NCBI GenBank assembly: GCA_963575745.1
Contig: CAUYUJ010020538.1
Span: forward strand, 122,001 to 186,000
DNA length: 64,000 nucleotides
Direction of reading: 5' to 3'
Source: Prorocentrum cordatum
Taxonomy: Eukaryota; Sar; Dinophyceae; Prorocentrales; Prorocentraceae
Below the pieces are notes generated by a model. It ran no database searches, was not told the origin of the DNA, and saw only the letters and a list, made by a program, of their open reading frames with translations. Below, piece by piece: positions 54,874-64,000 of the stretch. The stretch's first letter is position 1. Every line of letters starts with the position of its first letter. The position numbers and the translations under genes are program-made.

Positions 54874-55590
54874 GATGCGGGAAGTGAGAGCGACCCCTGC
54901 GACCGTTGGGCCCTGCCATCTAGGCGGGATGCTCGCTTGCCGCATCGTTGGCGAGGGTGTTCGTCTACCGGTTGTTGGTGGGTATGGCGGAAGCTCAACC
55001 GGCGCTCAGCATTCGAGCGTTATTGACTACATCAGTCCGCAGGCGCTGGGTGCCAGCCAGCTACCATGTCATCTCCAAGCTCGGAGCGGCTGGATGCAAG
55101 CTCGTGGCCAGCCTGTGCACCCTTCGCCTTGTGTTGCCAAAAGAAAGCGTGAGTCTTTGGCCTCGGGCCGCAGGTTTGCGAATGCCCATCTTGCGATGTG
55201 TCATTATGCTGTGATCAGGAGTCGTGGGACGGATTGGCACATGAGCTCGAGTGGGTCGGCTTCTGTTGTGCTCTAGCGAGTCTGCACTTGCATCTCTAGG
55301 TTCTCTAGGCTCCGCAACCTCCGTAGGGCGGGTGGCCCGAGAGGCCACATCCAACGTGCGGGGCCTCAAGCGGGAGCTCTGTGGGGATGTTCGGTCAGGG
55401 TTTTTTTTCGGGTCCTGGCTTCGCAGGCTCCGCTCTGGCGAGGGGGGCTCCCAGCAATTGGACAAACCATAGCCAATTACCAAGGCAACCATGTTAGCAC
55501 GAATCTCAACTAACTAAGTATTGTTCCCAACCATGTTGGTATCAACTCCAACCAACCTAGCTTAAAAGCTGGTGCGGGGCGCCTTATAAA
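54874..55590. other. Intergenic
   Basis: Frames of about 90-130 codons exist (54875-55276) without motifs. CAACCATGTTGGTA-type short repeats occur near 55490-55550. No gene supported. Confidence 0.45.
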
Positions 55591-56680
55591 CGTCTTTGCG
55601 AAGCGTCTTATAGGCGTCCTGCAAGCGCCCCTGTGAGCCGTCTTACAGGCATCTGCGCGAGGCTTCTTGCCGGCGCCTCAGAGGCGCCCTTGCAAGTGGT
55701 CTTACAGGCGTCTTAGAGGCGCCTCTGCGAGGCAGGCGTCTTACACGCGCCCGTGCGAGGCGTCTTACAGGCGCCCTTGCGAGTCGCTTTGCCGGCGCAC
55801 TTTCGGGGCGCCCGCGAGGCGTTTCACAGGCGCCTTACAGGCGCCTCTGCGAGGCGTCGTACAGGTGTGTCTGCGAGGCGTATTGCAGGCGCCTCTGAGA
55901 GGCGCTTATGAGGCGTATTGCAAGCACCTCTGCGAGGCGTCTTACATGCGTCGTACAGGCGCCCTTGCTGGGCGTCTTACAGGCGCCCGTGCGAGGCGTT
56001 TGCGAGGCGTCTTGCAGGCGCCTCTGCGAGGCGTCTTACAGGCGCCTTTGCGGCACGCCTTACATGCGCCGTTGCGAGGCGCCTGCGAGGCGTTTTGCAG
56101 GCGCCTCTGCGAGGCGTCTCGTTGCGGGGCATCTTACGGGCAACCTTGCGAGGCGTCTGCGAGGCGTTTCGCAGGCGCCTGCGAAGCGTCTTACCCGCGT
56201 CTCTATACGAAACGCCTTCCTACAGGCGTCTTACAGGCGCCTCTGCGCGATGCATCTGCGAAGTGTGTCACAGGTGCCTGTGCGAGTCGTGTTGCAGGCG
56301 TCTTATAGGCGCCCTTGCGAGGCGTCTTACAGGCGACTTTGCGTGGCGCCTTACAGGCGCGTTCGCGAGGCGATTTGCAGGGGTGCTGCAGGCGCGTCAG
56401 CGGGCCGGTTACAGGGGTCTTGCGGGCGTCTCTGCGAGGCGTCTTCCTGGATTCTTACAGGCGCCCTTGCGAGGCGTCTAACAGACGCCCTTGCGAGGCG
56501 TCTTACAGGCGTGTCTTACACGCACCCCTGCGAGCGATCTTCCAGGTGCCTCTGCGAGGCGCTTGCGGAGCGTCTTGCAGGCGTCTCTTCGAGGCGTCTT
56601 ACAGGCGTCTTACAGGCGCCCGTGCGAGACGTCTTTCAGGCGTCTTGCAGGCGCACATGTCGCAACGCTAGATTCATAGA
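55590..56680. repeat. 24-nt minisatellite, about 45 units
   Basis: The unit is close to CTTACAGGCGCCCTTGCGAG plus GCGT, in imperfect tandem. The period of 24 gives 8-residue peptide repeats in each plus frame (SYRRPCEA, VLQAPLRG, ARRLTGAL). Long Arg/Ala/Leu frames follow from the repeat and continue past its end. Confidence 0.92.
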
Positions 56681-58140
56681 TGTTGCGTGCGAGATTCTTC
56701 TTGCTTCGCGTAGTGCGCGTCTTGACCACGTGCAGCCTAGTCGTTGTGAGGGTTCGTCGGAGCTTCTTTGGGGCGGCTTTTCGGAGGCCTCTGAAGAAGG
56801 CCTCCTCATTCCACAGGCTCCTCTTCGTTCCTCGGCCTCCCCCTCCTCATGCTTTGACCGAAGGATGAGCAGGCAGAGGAGTCGCAGGGAGTGGTGGGGG
56901 GGGCAAGGTTGCGCATGGTGCTCACGCCTTACCGTTGGCCACATCCTGGGTGGGGAACTGTGCAGTCGTCGGGGGGCGATCCCTGATGGCGAAGGGCGCT
57001 TTCGCTCGAGCATCGTCCACAACTACACGCTGATACACTTACCCTTTCCATCACTGAGGGTTGTCTGGCTTGACCGGGCAGTATACGTAGTCTTTTTTGT
57101 AGAAGGTATGTGTGTTTGCATTGGCACCGTTATCCACATCCTCATCTTGAGCCACGCAGCATCGCAAACCGTTATGGCACCAATTTCACGCCGGGCTGTC
57201 GTGGTAGCTCCTGTGATAAATGCGCGCAACAAAGCCGATCAGTTTGTTTATCACCTTACAACGAAACTCATATGGTGAGGTTCGGCCGCCTGGAATTAGT
57301 TACAGTTTGTCATGCCGTGCTGATTGGAGAAAGTACCAATGGATTTGGAGTTGTCCCAGCTGGTTGGGATTAGTCTGAAAGGCGGGTGCGCCCCCACTGC
57401 CCCCTGTGGAATGATCGGCTGGCGTGATCAGGGTCACACGTTGTGGCCAACCCGCCTCGCGCTCACAGTTTCATTGGGCACAACGCACACACGTGCAGCA
57501 TCGCAATGCCCATGCGCTATCGTGAGACGGTGGAGGCGCGCCAGGTGAGGTCAGAAGCTCTGAGGCCGAATGCTTGATCAAATACTTGATGCTTTCGTTG
57601 TTGCGCTATTCCAAGACATGCAGCTCATAAACAAAGCCGCAATTTCTCAGTATTGTTTTCTTTCCAAGCTTCCTAACCGTCAACGTTGCGGTGAGAGTGT
57701 CGTGCATGGCATACCAGTCCTCCTTTTGGGGGAATGGTGACCCGACCCAGTCCGGCAAAGCTTGCAGCGGCGGGAGTGGCAACCCAGTCCGTCGACGCGC
57801 ACATTCACTCGGCACGCCTGCACCTGAATATGTTCAAGTTGTTGCGCGCGACGCTCGGGCGAACGCCGCATTAGGAAAATTCCCAGTCTTCCTCGAGAAG
57901 GGGCTATGGGGAGGGAGGACGGGGGTTACGAGGAGGAGAATGGCAAGGAAAAGGAGGAGAAGGGACCGCTTGAAATACGCGTACGGAGGAGGGAAAAGGG
58001 CAGGAAGCTAAATGGAAGGGGGTGGGCAGGAGAAAAAGGAGGAGAGGGAGCAGAGTGAGGAGGAAAGGAAGGGGGGGGTGGATGAGGCGGAGGGCGGACA
58101 GGCCGTCGGCGGGCGGATGAGCGGGGGGGCGCGGCAGGGA
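56681..58140. other. Intergenic, possible weak coding remnants
   Basis: A minus-strand piece at about 57720-57606 (DWYAMHDTLTATLTVRKLGK, ending in a stop) and a plus-strand piece at 57020-57278 are the most protein-like stretches. Neither is supported by motifs. GGA-rich sequence covers 58010-58100. Confidence 0.4.
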
Positions 58141-58148
58141 GCGGAAAC

Positions 58149-58734
58149 ATGCCGCCGGTCGCTTGGGACCAGACCTCTGCGCTGAGCAGCTTCGACGAGA
58201 TGTCGAAGCAGGCGACGCAGTCCCTGAAGGCCGTCGGCTGTAGGGGGCGCATGGGTCGTCGGCTGCGGCGGCGCTGGTGTCGTCGGCATCGTCGTTCCCC
58301 CCTTATCCTCCCCCTCCTTTACTCCTCGCCCTCCCCTCCCTTCCCTAAGCTCCTCCACCTCCCGCCTACTTATGGCTCTTCCCTTCCTACCCTCCTGATT
58401 ACCCTCATCACCCCCAGCGCTCTCCCCTCCCCACTGTCCCTCTCCCCGCACCCTCCTCGCCATCTCCTGTTTCCTTTGGCTCTTTCCCCTCACATCCCCT
58501 ATCCCCGCCCTCGTGCCTCCCCCGTCTCCCCCCATCTCGGGCCTTTTCCTCCCTTCCTCGTCCGCGCTCCGCATCCCTCCCCCGCATCCCGCTGGAGGCC
58601 ATTCCGGTCATGATCCCCATCTCGAATTCGGACGGCCAGGACAATTTTGCTTCGGTTATGCAGCAGCAGCGGCAGGGAAAGCGGGAAGCGGTGTTCCACG
58701 CCAAGGGGCAGTCAAAATTACGGTCGAGACGTTA
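58149..58734 (+). CDS. Possible two-exon gene, function unknown
   Basis: ATG 58149 opens MPPVAWDQTSALSSFDEMSK then QATQSLK, GC-rich in third positions. After a CT-rich, gene-free 360-base stretch, one frame reads AIPVMIPISNSDGQDNFASV then MQQQRQGKREAVFHAKG and a TAA at 58732-58734. An intron from 58230 (AG/GC) to 58597 (GGAG/GCC) would join the two in phase. Both junctions would carry AG/GCC, matching the GC donors and repeated junction bases common in dinoflagellate introns. A GT donor a few bases on is an alternative. The product would be about 72 residues, with no recognised domain. Confidence 0.35.
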
Positions 58735-59125
58735 AATTCAGGCCCATTTGCGGCTAAGGAGTGGCCCTGAGGTTCGAGCCGTTTCTTCAATCTAGGTCGG
58801 GAAACTTTGCGTGGGCGAGCCTCGCCGAGGCCAGGAAAGGCCCTTCGTTTCTTTATATCATAGTGGCTCTTTCTTTGGAGACGAAAAGGGGCGCGCGCCG
58901 AAATCCATTCTAGACGAAATTGAGGTTTTTCTCAGAGTTTCAGTGTGCAGGCGCGCCCTGCCGCGCGGTGGTTCCCAGACGCACCTTAGAGCGTGCTGAC
59001 GTATAATGCGAGGCATTCACATTGCACGTTGCGCATGCTATCGCGTGCAAATCACGCATGGCTTGAGCTACTTCGCAGACGCTTTCTGGCGAGGCCCTTC
59101 GAGGGCCCTCTCAGGGCCCGCCGGG
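58735..59125. other. Intergenic
   Basis: No gene or repeat recognised. Confidence 0.5.
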
Positions 59126-59129
59126 GTCG

Positions 59130-59385
59130 CCGAGTGCCGCGAGCTTCCGGCAGCCATTGTCGACAGTTGGCAAAATCATCGTCGCCGAAATGGTCGCCGA
59201 AAGAGCCGTCGAAAGAGCCGCCGAGATTGCCGCCGAAGGAGCCGCCGAAAGAGCCGTCGGAAGGGCCGCCAGAATTGCCGCCGAAATTGCCGCCGAAATT
59301 GCCGCCGAAATCGCCGCCGAAATTGCCGCCGAAATTGCCGCCGAAATTGCCGCCGAAATTGCCGCCGAAATTCCAAATGGTTCCG
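59130..59385 (+). repeat. 12-nt repeat array, left arm of a large inverted repeat
   Basis: Units of GCCGCCGAAATT after a unique lead-in (GAGTGCCGCGAGC, then CATTGTCGACAGTTGG). The translation AEIAAEIA is a repeat artefact. Confidence 0.9.
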
Positions 59386-59559
59386 CCGAGAAAAGACCGA
59401 ATTTGACCTTGGCTGTGACTCTATGCCTGTGTCTGCGGCGTCATCGCGCTTACTGGAACATCGATTTCGCTTGCGACGGGGTAATAAAAATTTCGGCGGC
59501 TGAATTTCGGCTGCGATTTCGGCGGCTGATTTCTGGCGGCTATTTTGACGGAGTTCGCA

Positions 59560-59805
59560 ATTATTTCGGCGGCAATTTCGGCGGCAATTTCGGCGGCAAG
59601 TTCGGCGGCAAGTTCGGCGGCAATTTCGGCGGCAATTTCGGCGGCGATTTCGGCGGCAATTTCGGCGGCAATTTCGGCGGCGATTTCGGCGACGATTTCG
59701 GCGGCCCTTTCGGCGGCCCTCCTGGCGGCCCTTTCAAGGACCATTTCGGCGGTTTTGCTTTTGACAGCTGTCGACGAATGCTGCTGGGGGCTCGCGGCGC
59801 TCAGC
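59560..59805 (-). repeat. 12-nt repeat array, right arm of a large inverted repeat
   Basis: Units of GGCGGCAATTTC, the complement of the left arm. The complementary match extends into unique sequence (CAGCTGTCGACGAATG and CTCGCGGCGCTC), so the two arms arose by inverted duplication, not independently. Confidence 0.9.
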
Positions 59806-60440
59806 TTCGGTAAAGAGTCGATGTGCGGCGACGCAGACTGACTTGACCTCAGCCCGACGATGATTGTAACATTTGTTACCTTGTGGTTTTGGCGGTGATG
59901 ATGGCGACGGCCGCGGTAATGTTTGGTTCAACGTGGATGCTCGTCAGGGGGCATTACAGGCTGGCCTACGCGCCCAGCGCTGCATGCTTTCAAACAAGAA
60001 AAATTTATCGCGCAACTCCTTTGGAATTCGGCGGCTATTTGGGGGGCCGTGGTGGCTCCAAAGGGTTGTCCTCGGTGACTTTATACATCGTCCTTACGGA
60101 GGCACGATGACTCTCAGTACATATTCACATCCCTTCCACGTGTCCTTCTCATTCGCAGTGCGCTGCCTGCCGTTGACTAGTTACCTTGCGCGTCATCCCT
60201 TCGTTTTCAACATTTGCTCCAGCGTGTTAAGTCTGGTTGGTTTTCTTCCAACCCACGTCGCACTTGCGTTCCTGATTCTCCCCTTCCCCCTCTCCTTCTC
60301 GCCCACACAAACCTGAGACGCACGCGCACATCAGACCACACCCAAACGAACACACAACACAACACAACACAGGCGCACGTCACATATGTATATTTTATTA
60401 TGCACATCCCGCACAGACAGCACACCCGACAACACATCTG
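59806..60440. other. Intergenic
   Basis: ACAC-rich stretch at 60340-60375. No gene supported. Confidence 0.45.
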
Positions 60441-61370
60441 ACGCCAGAGGGGGGTGCACAGGCGGTGGTCCCTGATCGCGGTCTCTGTACGGTCCAGGCT
60501 CGCAGAACACGGCAGACGTTGCACTTTCTCGACACCCAGGTGGTCCCTGAGCATGGTCTCTATACGGTCCAGGCTCGCGGGGCTTGGCAGGCGTGGCACA
60601 TTCTCGACACCAGAGAGGGGTCCGCATTATGTGTGTGTGGCCTTAGCCGTGTCAGGGTCGCGAATTCGCGACAGGCGCGGCTCTTTCTCGATGACAGAAG
60701 GGAGGTCCGCAGGAGGTGGGGACGCCATCCGTATCAGGGTCGCAAAGCATGGCAGGCGTTGCACATATTTGGCGCCAAAGGGGAGTGGGAGCGCTATCCG
60801 GTTCAGGGTCGAAAGCATGGCCGTTGCCCCTTTCCGTCACGAGAGAGGAGCCCGCAGCGTGCGTGGGCGTTTTCCGTGCCAGGGTCGCGACTTCGTGGCA
60901 GGCGTGGCACTTTTGCAACACCAGAGAGGGTCCGCAGGGGATGGGGGCGCTACAGTCAACCCGCATAGTATGGATCAGCAACTTTCCAAGGTTACCTTGC
61001 ATCCTTCCCCTGCGACCCATCCTTGACCGCTTTCGCTGGCCGCGCCCCGTTCGCAAAGTGTCGGCACGGCCTTCCAAGGACCTTGCATCCTTACCGTGCG
61101 CCCTTATGTCACGGGTTGACTGTATCCGTGCCAGAGTCGCGAATTCATCGCAGGCGTTGCAGTTGCTCGTCGTCAGGGGGGTCCGCAGGATGTGGGGGCG
61201 CTATCCGTGCCAGAGCAGCAAAGCGTGGCATGCATGGCACGTTTTTGACACCAGAGGGTGCCTGCAGGGTGTTGGGGTGCTATCCGTGCCAGGGCCGCAA
61301 AGCGTTGCAGACGTTGCATGTTCTTGGCACCATAGGAGGTCAACGGGGGGGGGGACGGACGCTACCGCAT
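60440..61370. repeat. 74-80-nt minisatellite, block 1
   Basis: About eleven imperfect units around GGGGGCGCTATCCGTGCCAG, GGTCGC-AAGC-TGGCAGGCG, TTGCAC-TT-TCG-CACCAGA, GGGGTCCGCAGG. Unit length varies between about 74 and 80 bases. Frames over it encode roughly 26-residue repeats. Confidence 0.85.
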
Positions 61371-61945
61371 GTCGGACCAATCCCAACCGATTGGTTCCAA
61401 GTACAACCCACTTGGCCACTTCTCCACCGGCAACACAACTAACTGGTACACATTACAACCGGCCATCTTGGGCCTACACTGGGATTCCTCTGTGTACAGC
61501 ATTTCAAGACGATCCAGACATCAAATTAACGTCTCGAGTATACACATTCATTCGTCGAGTCAACATGAGGGCCCCGGTTGTCGTTGGTACTAGCCTATTT
61601 TCTGTGGTCTGGGAGTTGTGTTGGTTTGCAACATCAATTCACAACAACACATATCACCCCAAAGCAACAACACGTGTCCAACACAACAGCATACTCACAA
61701 TACGTACCTACACACCTTTCATCACAACACATATCGAAAGCCTGGTGTATCACCCTCGTTGTCCTCGGCCGTTCCGTCCTTCCTCGTCTCCTGCCTCTCT
61801 TCTCCTCCTCCTCATTCTCTTCTTCCAGGAGTCCCAAGGTTTTCACAGAAATCCTTCAGACATCCACCAGGAAGCCTCCAGAAGTCCTTCAGACGTCTTC
61901 CAGCAATCCTCTAGAAACCTCCAGGCATCCTCCAGAAACCCTGGA
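61371..61945. other. Intergenic with CAACA-rich sequence
   Basis: CA-rich DNA at 61620-61740 and CT-rich DNA at 61790-61830. No gene supported. Confidence 0.45.
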
Positions 61946-61949
61946 AGTT

Positions 61950-62440
61950 TCTCAAAGGAACCTCTGAGGTGCCTTGAAGAAGCTTCAAAGGAGCTTCTAA
62001 GGAGCCTCTACGGAGCTCTGCTGAGGAGCCTAGGAGGAGCTTCTAATGAGCCTCTAAGGAGCTGTTAAGGAGCCTGTAGGGATCTTCTAAGGAGCCTGGG
62101 AGGAGATTCGAAAGAGCCTCTAAGGAGCCCCTAAGGAGGCTCTCAGAAGAAGCTAAGTAGCTTCTGAAGAGCTTCTAAGGAGCCCCTCAGGCAGGAGCCC
62201 CTCTGAGGAACTTCTAAGGAGCATCTAAGGAGAGGCTTCAATGAGCCTTTACGGAGCTTCTACGGAGCCTTTAAGGAGCTTCATAGGAGCATCTCAGGAG
62301 CTTCTAATAAGCCTCTAAGTAGCGCCTAGGGAGCTTCTAAGGAGCTTCTCATGAGCTTCTAAGGAGCCTCTAAGGAGTTGCTACGGAGCTTCTAAAGTGT
62401 TTATCAAGGTGCCTCTAAGGAGCATCTAAGAAACCTGAAA
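61950..62440. repeat. 11-nt tandem repeat
   Basis: GAGCTTCTAAG / GAGCCTCTAAG units with many variants. Since 11 is not a multiple of three, frames are quickly closed. Confidence 0.85.
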
Positions 62441-62549
62441 GCAAACAACCCTTTGAACACCGGTTGTAGTTGATACCATTCGGTTGGGATTGGGACCGAC
62501 ATGGTTGGAATCCGTCCTAGTTGGTGCGATTTCTTTAATTATCGGACGC

Positions 62550-62850
62550 TTCCCGCGCCAGTGCCGCAAACCATGGCAGACGTGGTGCTCTCGGCACCCG
62601 AATGGGGGTCCGCAGGGGGTGGGGGCGCTATCCGTGCTAGGGCCGCAGATTCGCGGCAAGCGTGGCGTGTTCTCGGCACACGAGGTGGGTCCGCAGGGGG
62701 TGGGTTTGTTACCCGTGCCAGGGTCGCAGAGCGCGGCAGGCGTGACATGTGCTCTGCACCAAAAAAGGGGTGCGCAGGGGGTGGTCCCTCATCGCGGTCC
62801 CTAAACGCTCCAGGCTCACAGGGGACGGCATCTGTGGCACTTTCTCAACA
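62550..62850. repeat. 74-80-nt minisatellite, block 2
   Basis: About four more units of the 60440-61370 type, same strand, separated from block 1 by the CA-rich and 11-nt repeat DNA. Confidence 0.82.
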
Positions 62851-62879
62851 CGAGTAGGGGGGGACGCCAGGGGTGCTGG

Positions 62880-63390
62880 TTGATCGAGGTCTCAATCCCC
62901 CAAGCAACCCAAGATAGCCTTCGGACGGCTCTCCAGGTTCCCAAGAAGCATCCAAGACAAGAGGCCTCCAGAGAGCTCCGAGAGTCTTCCCGAGAGCGCC
63001 CGGAGAACCTAAAATGGCCCCTAAGACGGGCCAATAAGGCCCCAAGATTGCCGAAGAGGCGCCCAGGACAGCCCCAGACCACCCCAGAACAGGCCCAAGA
63101 TGGGCCCAAGAGGAGGGGGAGCAGGAGGCCTCCAGAGACCTCCGAGCGGCCCCAGAAGGCCCCAGGAGGGGCCACGGCAAGTATGAACTCTCGGGGCCAT
63201 CTCGGGGCCTCTCTTGGAGCCTCCGTGGGAGAATTCTCGAGCCACCCAGAGCCGGACGAGGTCCGCGGAAAGGCGCCGAGAGGGGCCCCAAAAAGGCCGG
63301 CAGGCGGCCCCGGGAGATCTCCAGGAGGCCCCAGGAGGGCCGCGGCAATCATGCACCACCGGGCCCTCGGCTGGTACATGATACCGGGTG
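62880..63390 (-). repeat. Degenerate CTTGGG-type repeats, block 3, reversed
   Basis: Words such as GGCCCAAGA, CCCCAAGA and GGCCCCAGGAGG are the complements of those in 20096-20645 and 22980-23540. Confidence 0.6.
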
Positions 63391-63392
63391 TG

Positions 63393-63575
63393 TTCGAGGA
63401 GGAGGAGGAGGAGGAGAAGGAGGAGGAGGGGGAGGAGGAGGAGGAGGAGCAGGGAGGAGAGGAGAAGGAGGAGGAGGAGGAGGAGGAGGAGGAGGAGCAG
63501 GGAGGAGAAGGAGGAGGAGGAGGAGGAGGAGGGAGGAGAAGGAGGAGGAGAAGGAGGAAGAGGAGGAAGGAGGGG
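63393..63575. repeat. GGA polypurine tract
   Basis: The longest nearly pure GGA stretch in the window. Confidence 0.93.
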
Positions 63576-64000
63576 AAGGGACCATCATTGGCATCTCTTG
63601 GAGCCTCCATGGGGGATTTTCGGAGCCCCCAGGAGCCTAGACAGGTCCCAAGACGGCCCAAGAGGCTCGCAACCTCCGGGGAGGGGTCGGGGCCTCCTGG
63701 GGCCGCGGATTGAAGGCAAATCGTGCCCCGACGTCTGGGGCGGCGGGGGGAGCGGCAGGCCGGCCGGCTGGAGCGGCGGCGAGAGCGGCGACGGCGAGGG
63801 CGACGGCGCGACGGCGGGAGGGGTGAGCCCCTCCCCGCCCCTTCCCGGCGGGGGAGGGGGAGGAGTCCGGAGGTGCCCAAGACGCCTCTTTTTCGGGCGT
63901 TCTCGGGGTCTTGTCGGGGCCTTCCTGCAAAAAAGTGCCCGAGCGCTCTTGGGGCCTCCTCGGGGCCCTCGTAGGCTCCCAGGGAAGAGAGGGCACCCAG
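63576..64000. other. Intergenic to the window end
   Basis: CGGCGA-rich sequence at 63740-63820, then more CTTGGG-like DNA. No gene supported. Confidence 0.45.

Noticed and set aside
55908-57278. Open frame of about 450 codons rich in Arg, Cys and Ala
   Set aside because: Two thirds of it is the 24-nt minisatellite, open in alternative frames; the unique tail has no motif.

Overview
The window looks like nuclear DNA of a dinoflagellate. It is GC-rich and gene-poor, and packed with simple repeats, minisatellites and inverted-repeat elements. Its only long, clearly protein-like reading frames belong to non-LTR (LINE) retrotransposons of the dinoflagellate type, recognised by a GD-N endonuclease, an RT with a D-Y-S-K-Y-Y motif A, RNase H, and cysteine-rich knuckles at the C-terminus. 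No rRNA, tRNA, CRISPR array or intact housekeeping gene was recognised. The lineage call is inference from these hallmarks.

Layout. 0-1 kb holds a decayed, unrecognised coding region. 2.68-7.89 kb is LINE copy 1 (+ strand: endonuclease, RT, zinc fingers, C-terminal domain), broken by frame changes and flanked by a 12-bp direct repeat. 8-12.8 kb has no gene but holds foldback elements. 12.85-19.08 kb is LINE copy 2 (- strand: ORF1 zinc/coiled-coil protein plus ORF2 endonuclease, RT, RNase H), nearly intact, flanked by a 15-bp target-site duplication. Its 5' end looks like a decayed dinoflagellate spliced leader and its 3' end is a short CTT tail. 19-26.5 kb has a hAT-like MITE, two blocks of 35-nt tandem repeats and one possible exon. 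26.5-32.4 kb is bounded by inverted homologous ends, with GT-rich and CA-rich arms around a very GC-rich core. 33.17-35.19 kb is a degraded third LINE (- strand).

35-50 kb is a mosaic of dispersed short elements. These include three copies of a foldback family (one lies at 9.8 kb), a second hAT-like MITE copy, three elements sharing one terminal inverted repeat, a 175-bp element with perfect 23-bp ends, and microsatellites. 50.69-54.87 kb is an uninterrupted 4.2-kb imperfect TAC/ACT/CTA trinucleotide tract. 55.6-56.7 kb is a 24-nt minisatellite that stays open in more than one frame. 59.1-59.8 kb holds two 12-nt repeat arrays in inverted orientation. 60.4-62.9 kb has 74-80-nt and 11-nt tandem repeats, and the window ends in degenerate CTTGGG-type repeats and a GGA tract.

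The two large LINEs encode their own mobilisation proteins. The MITE, foldback and shared-TIR elements are non-coding and would need transposases from elsewhere. Long apparent reading frames over the tandem repeats come from repeat periods divisible by three and were not called as genes.
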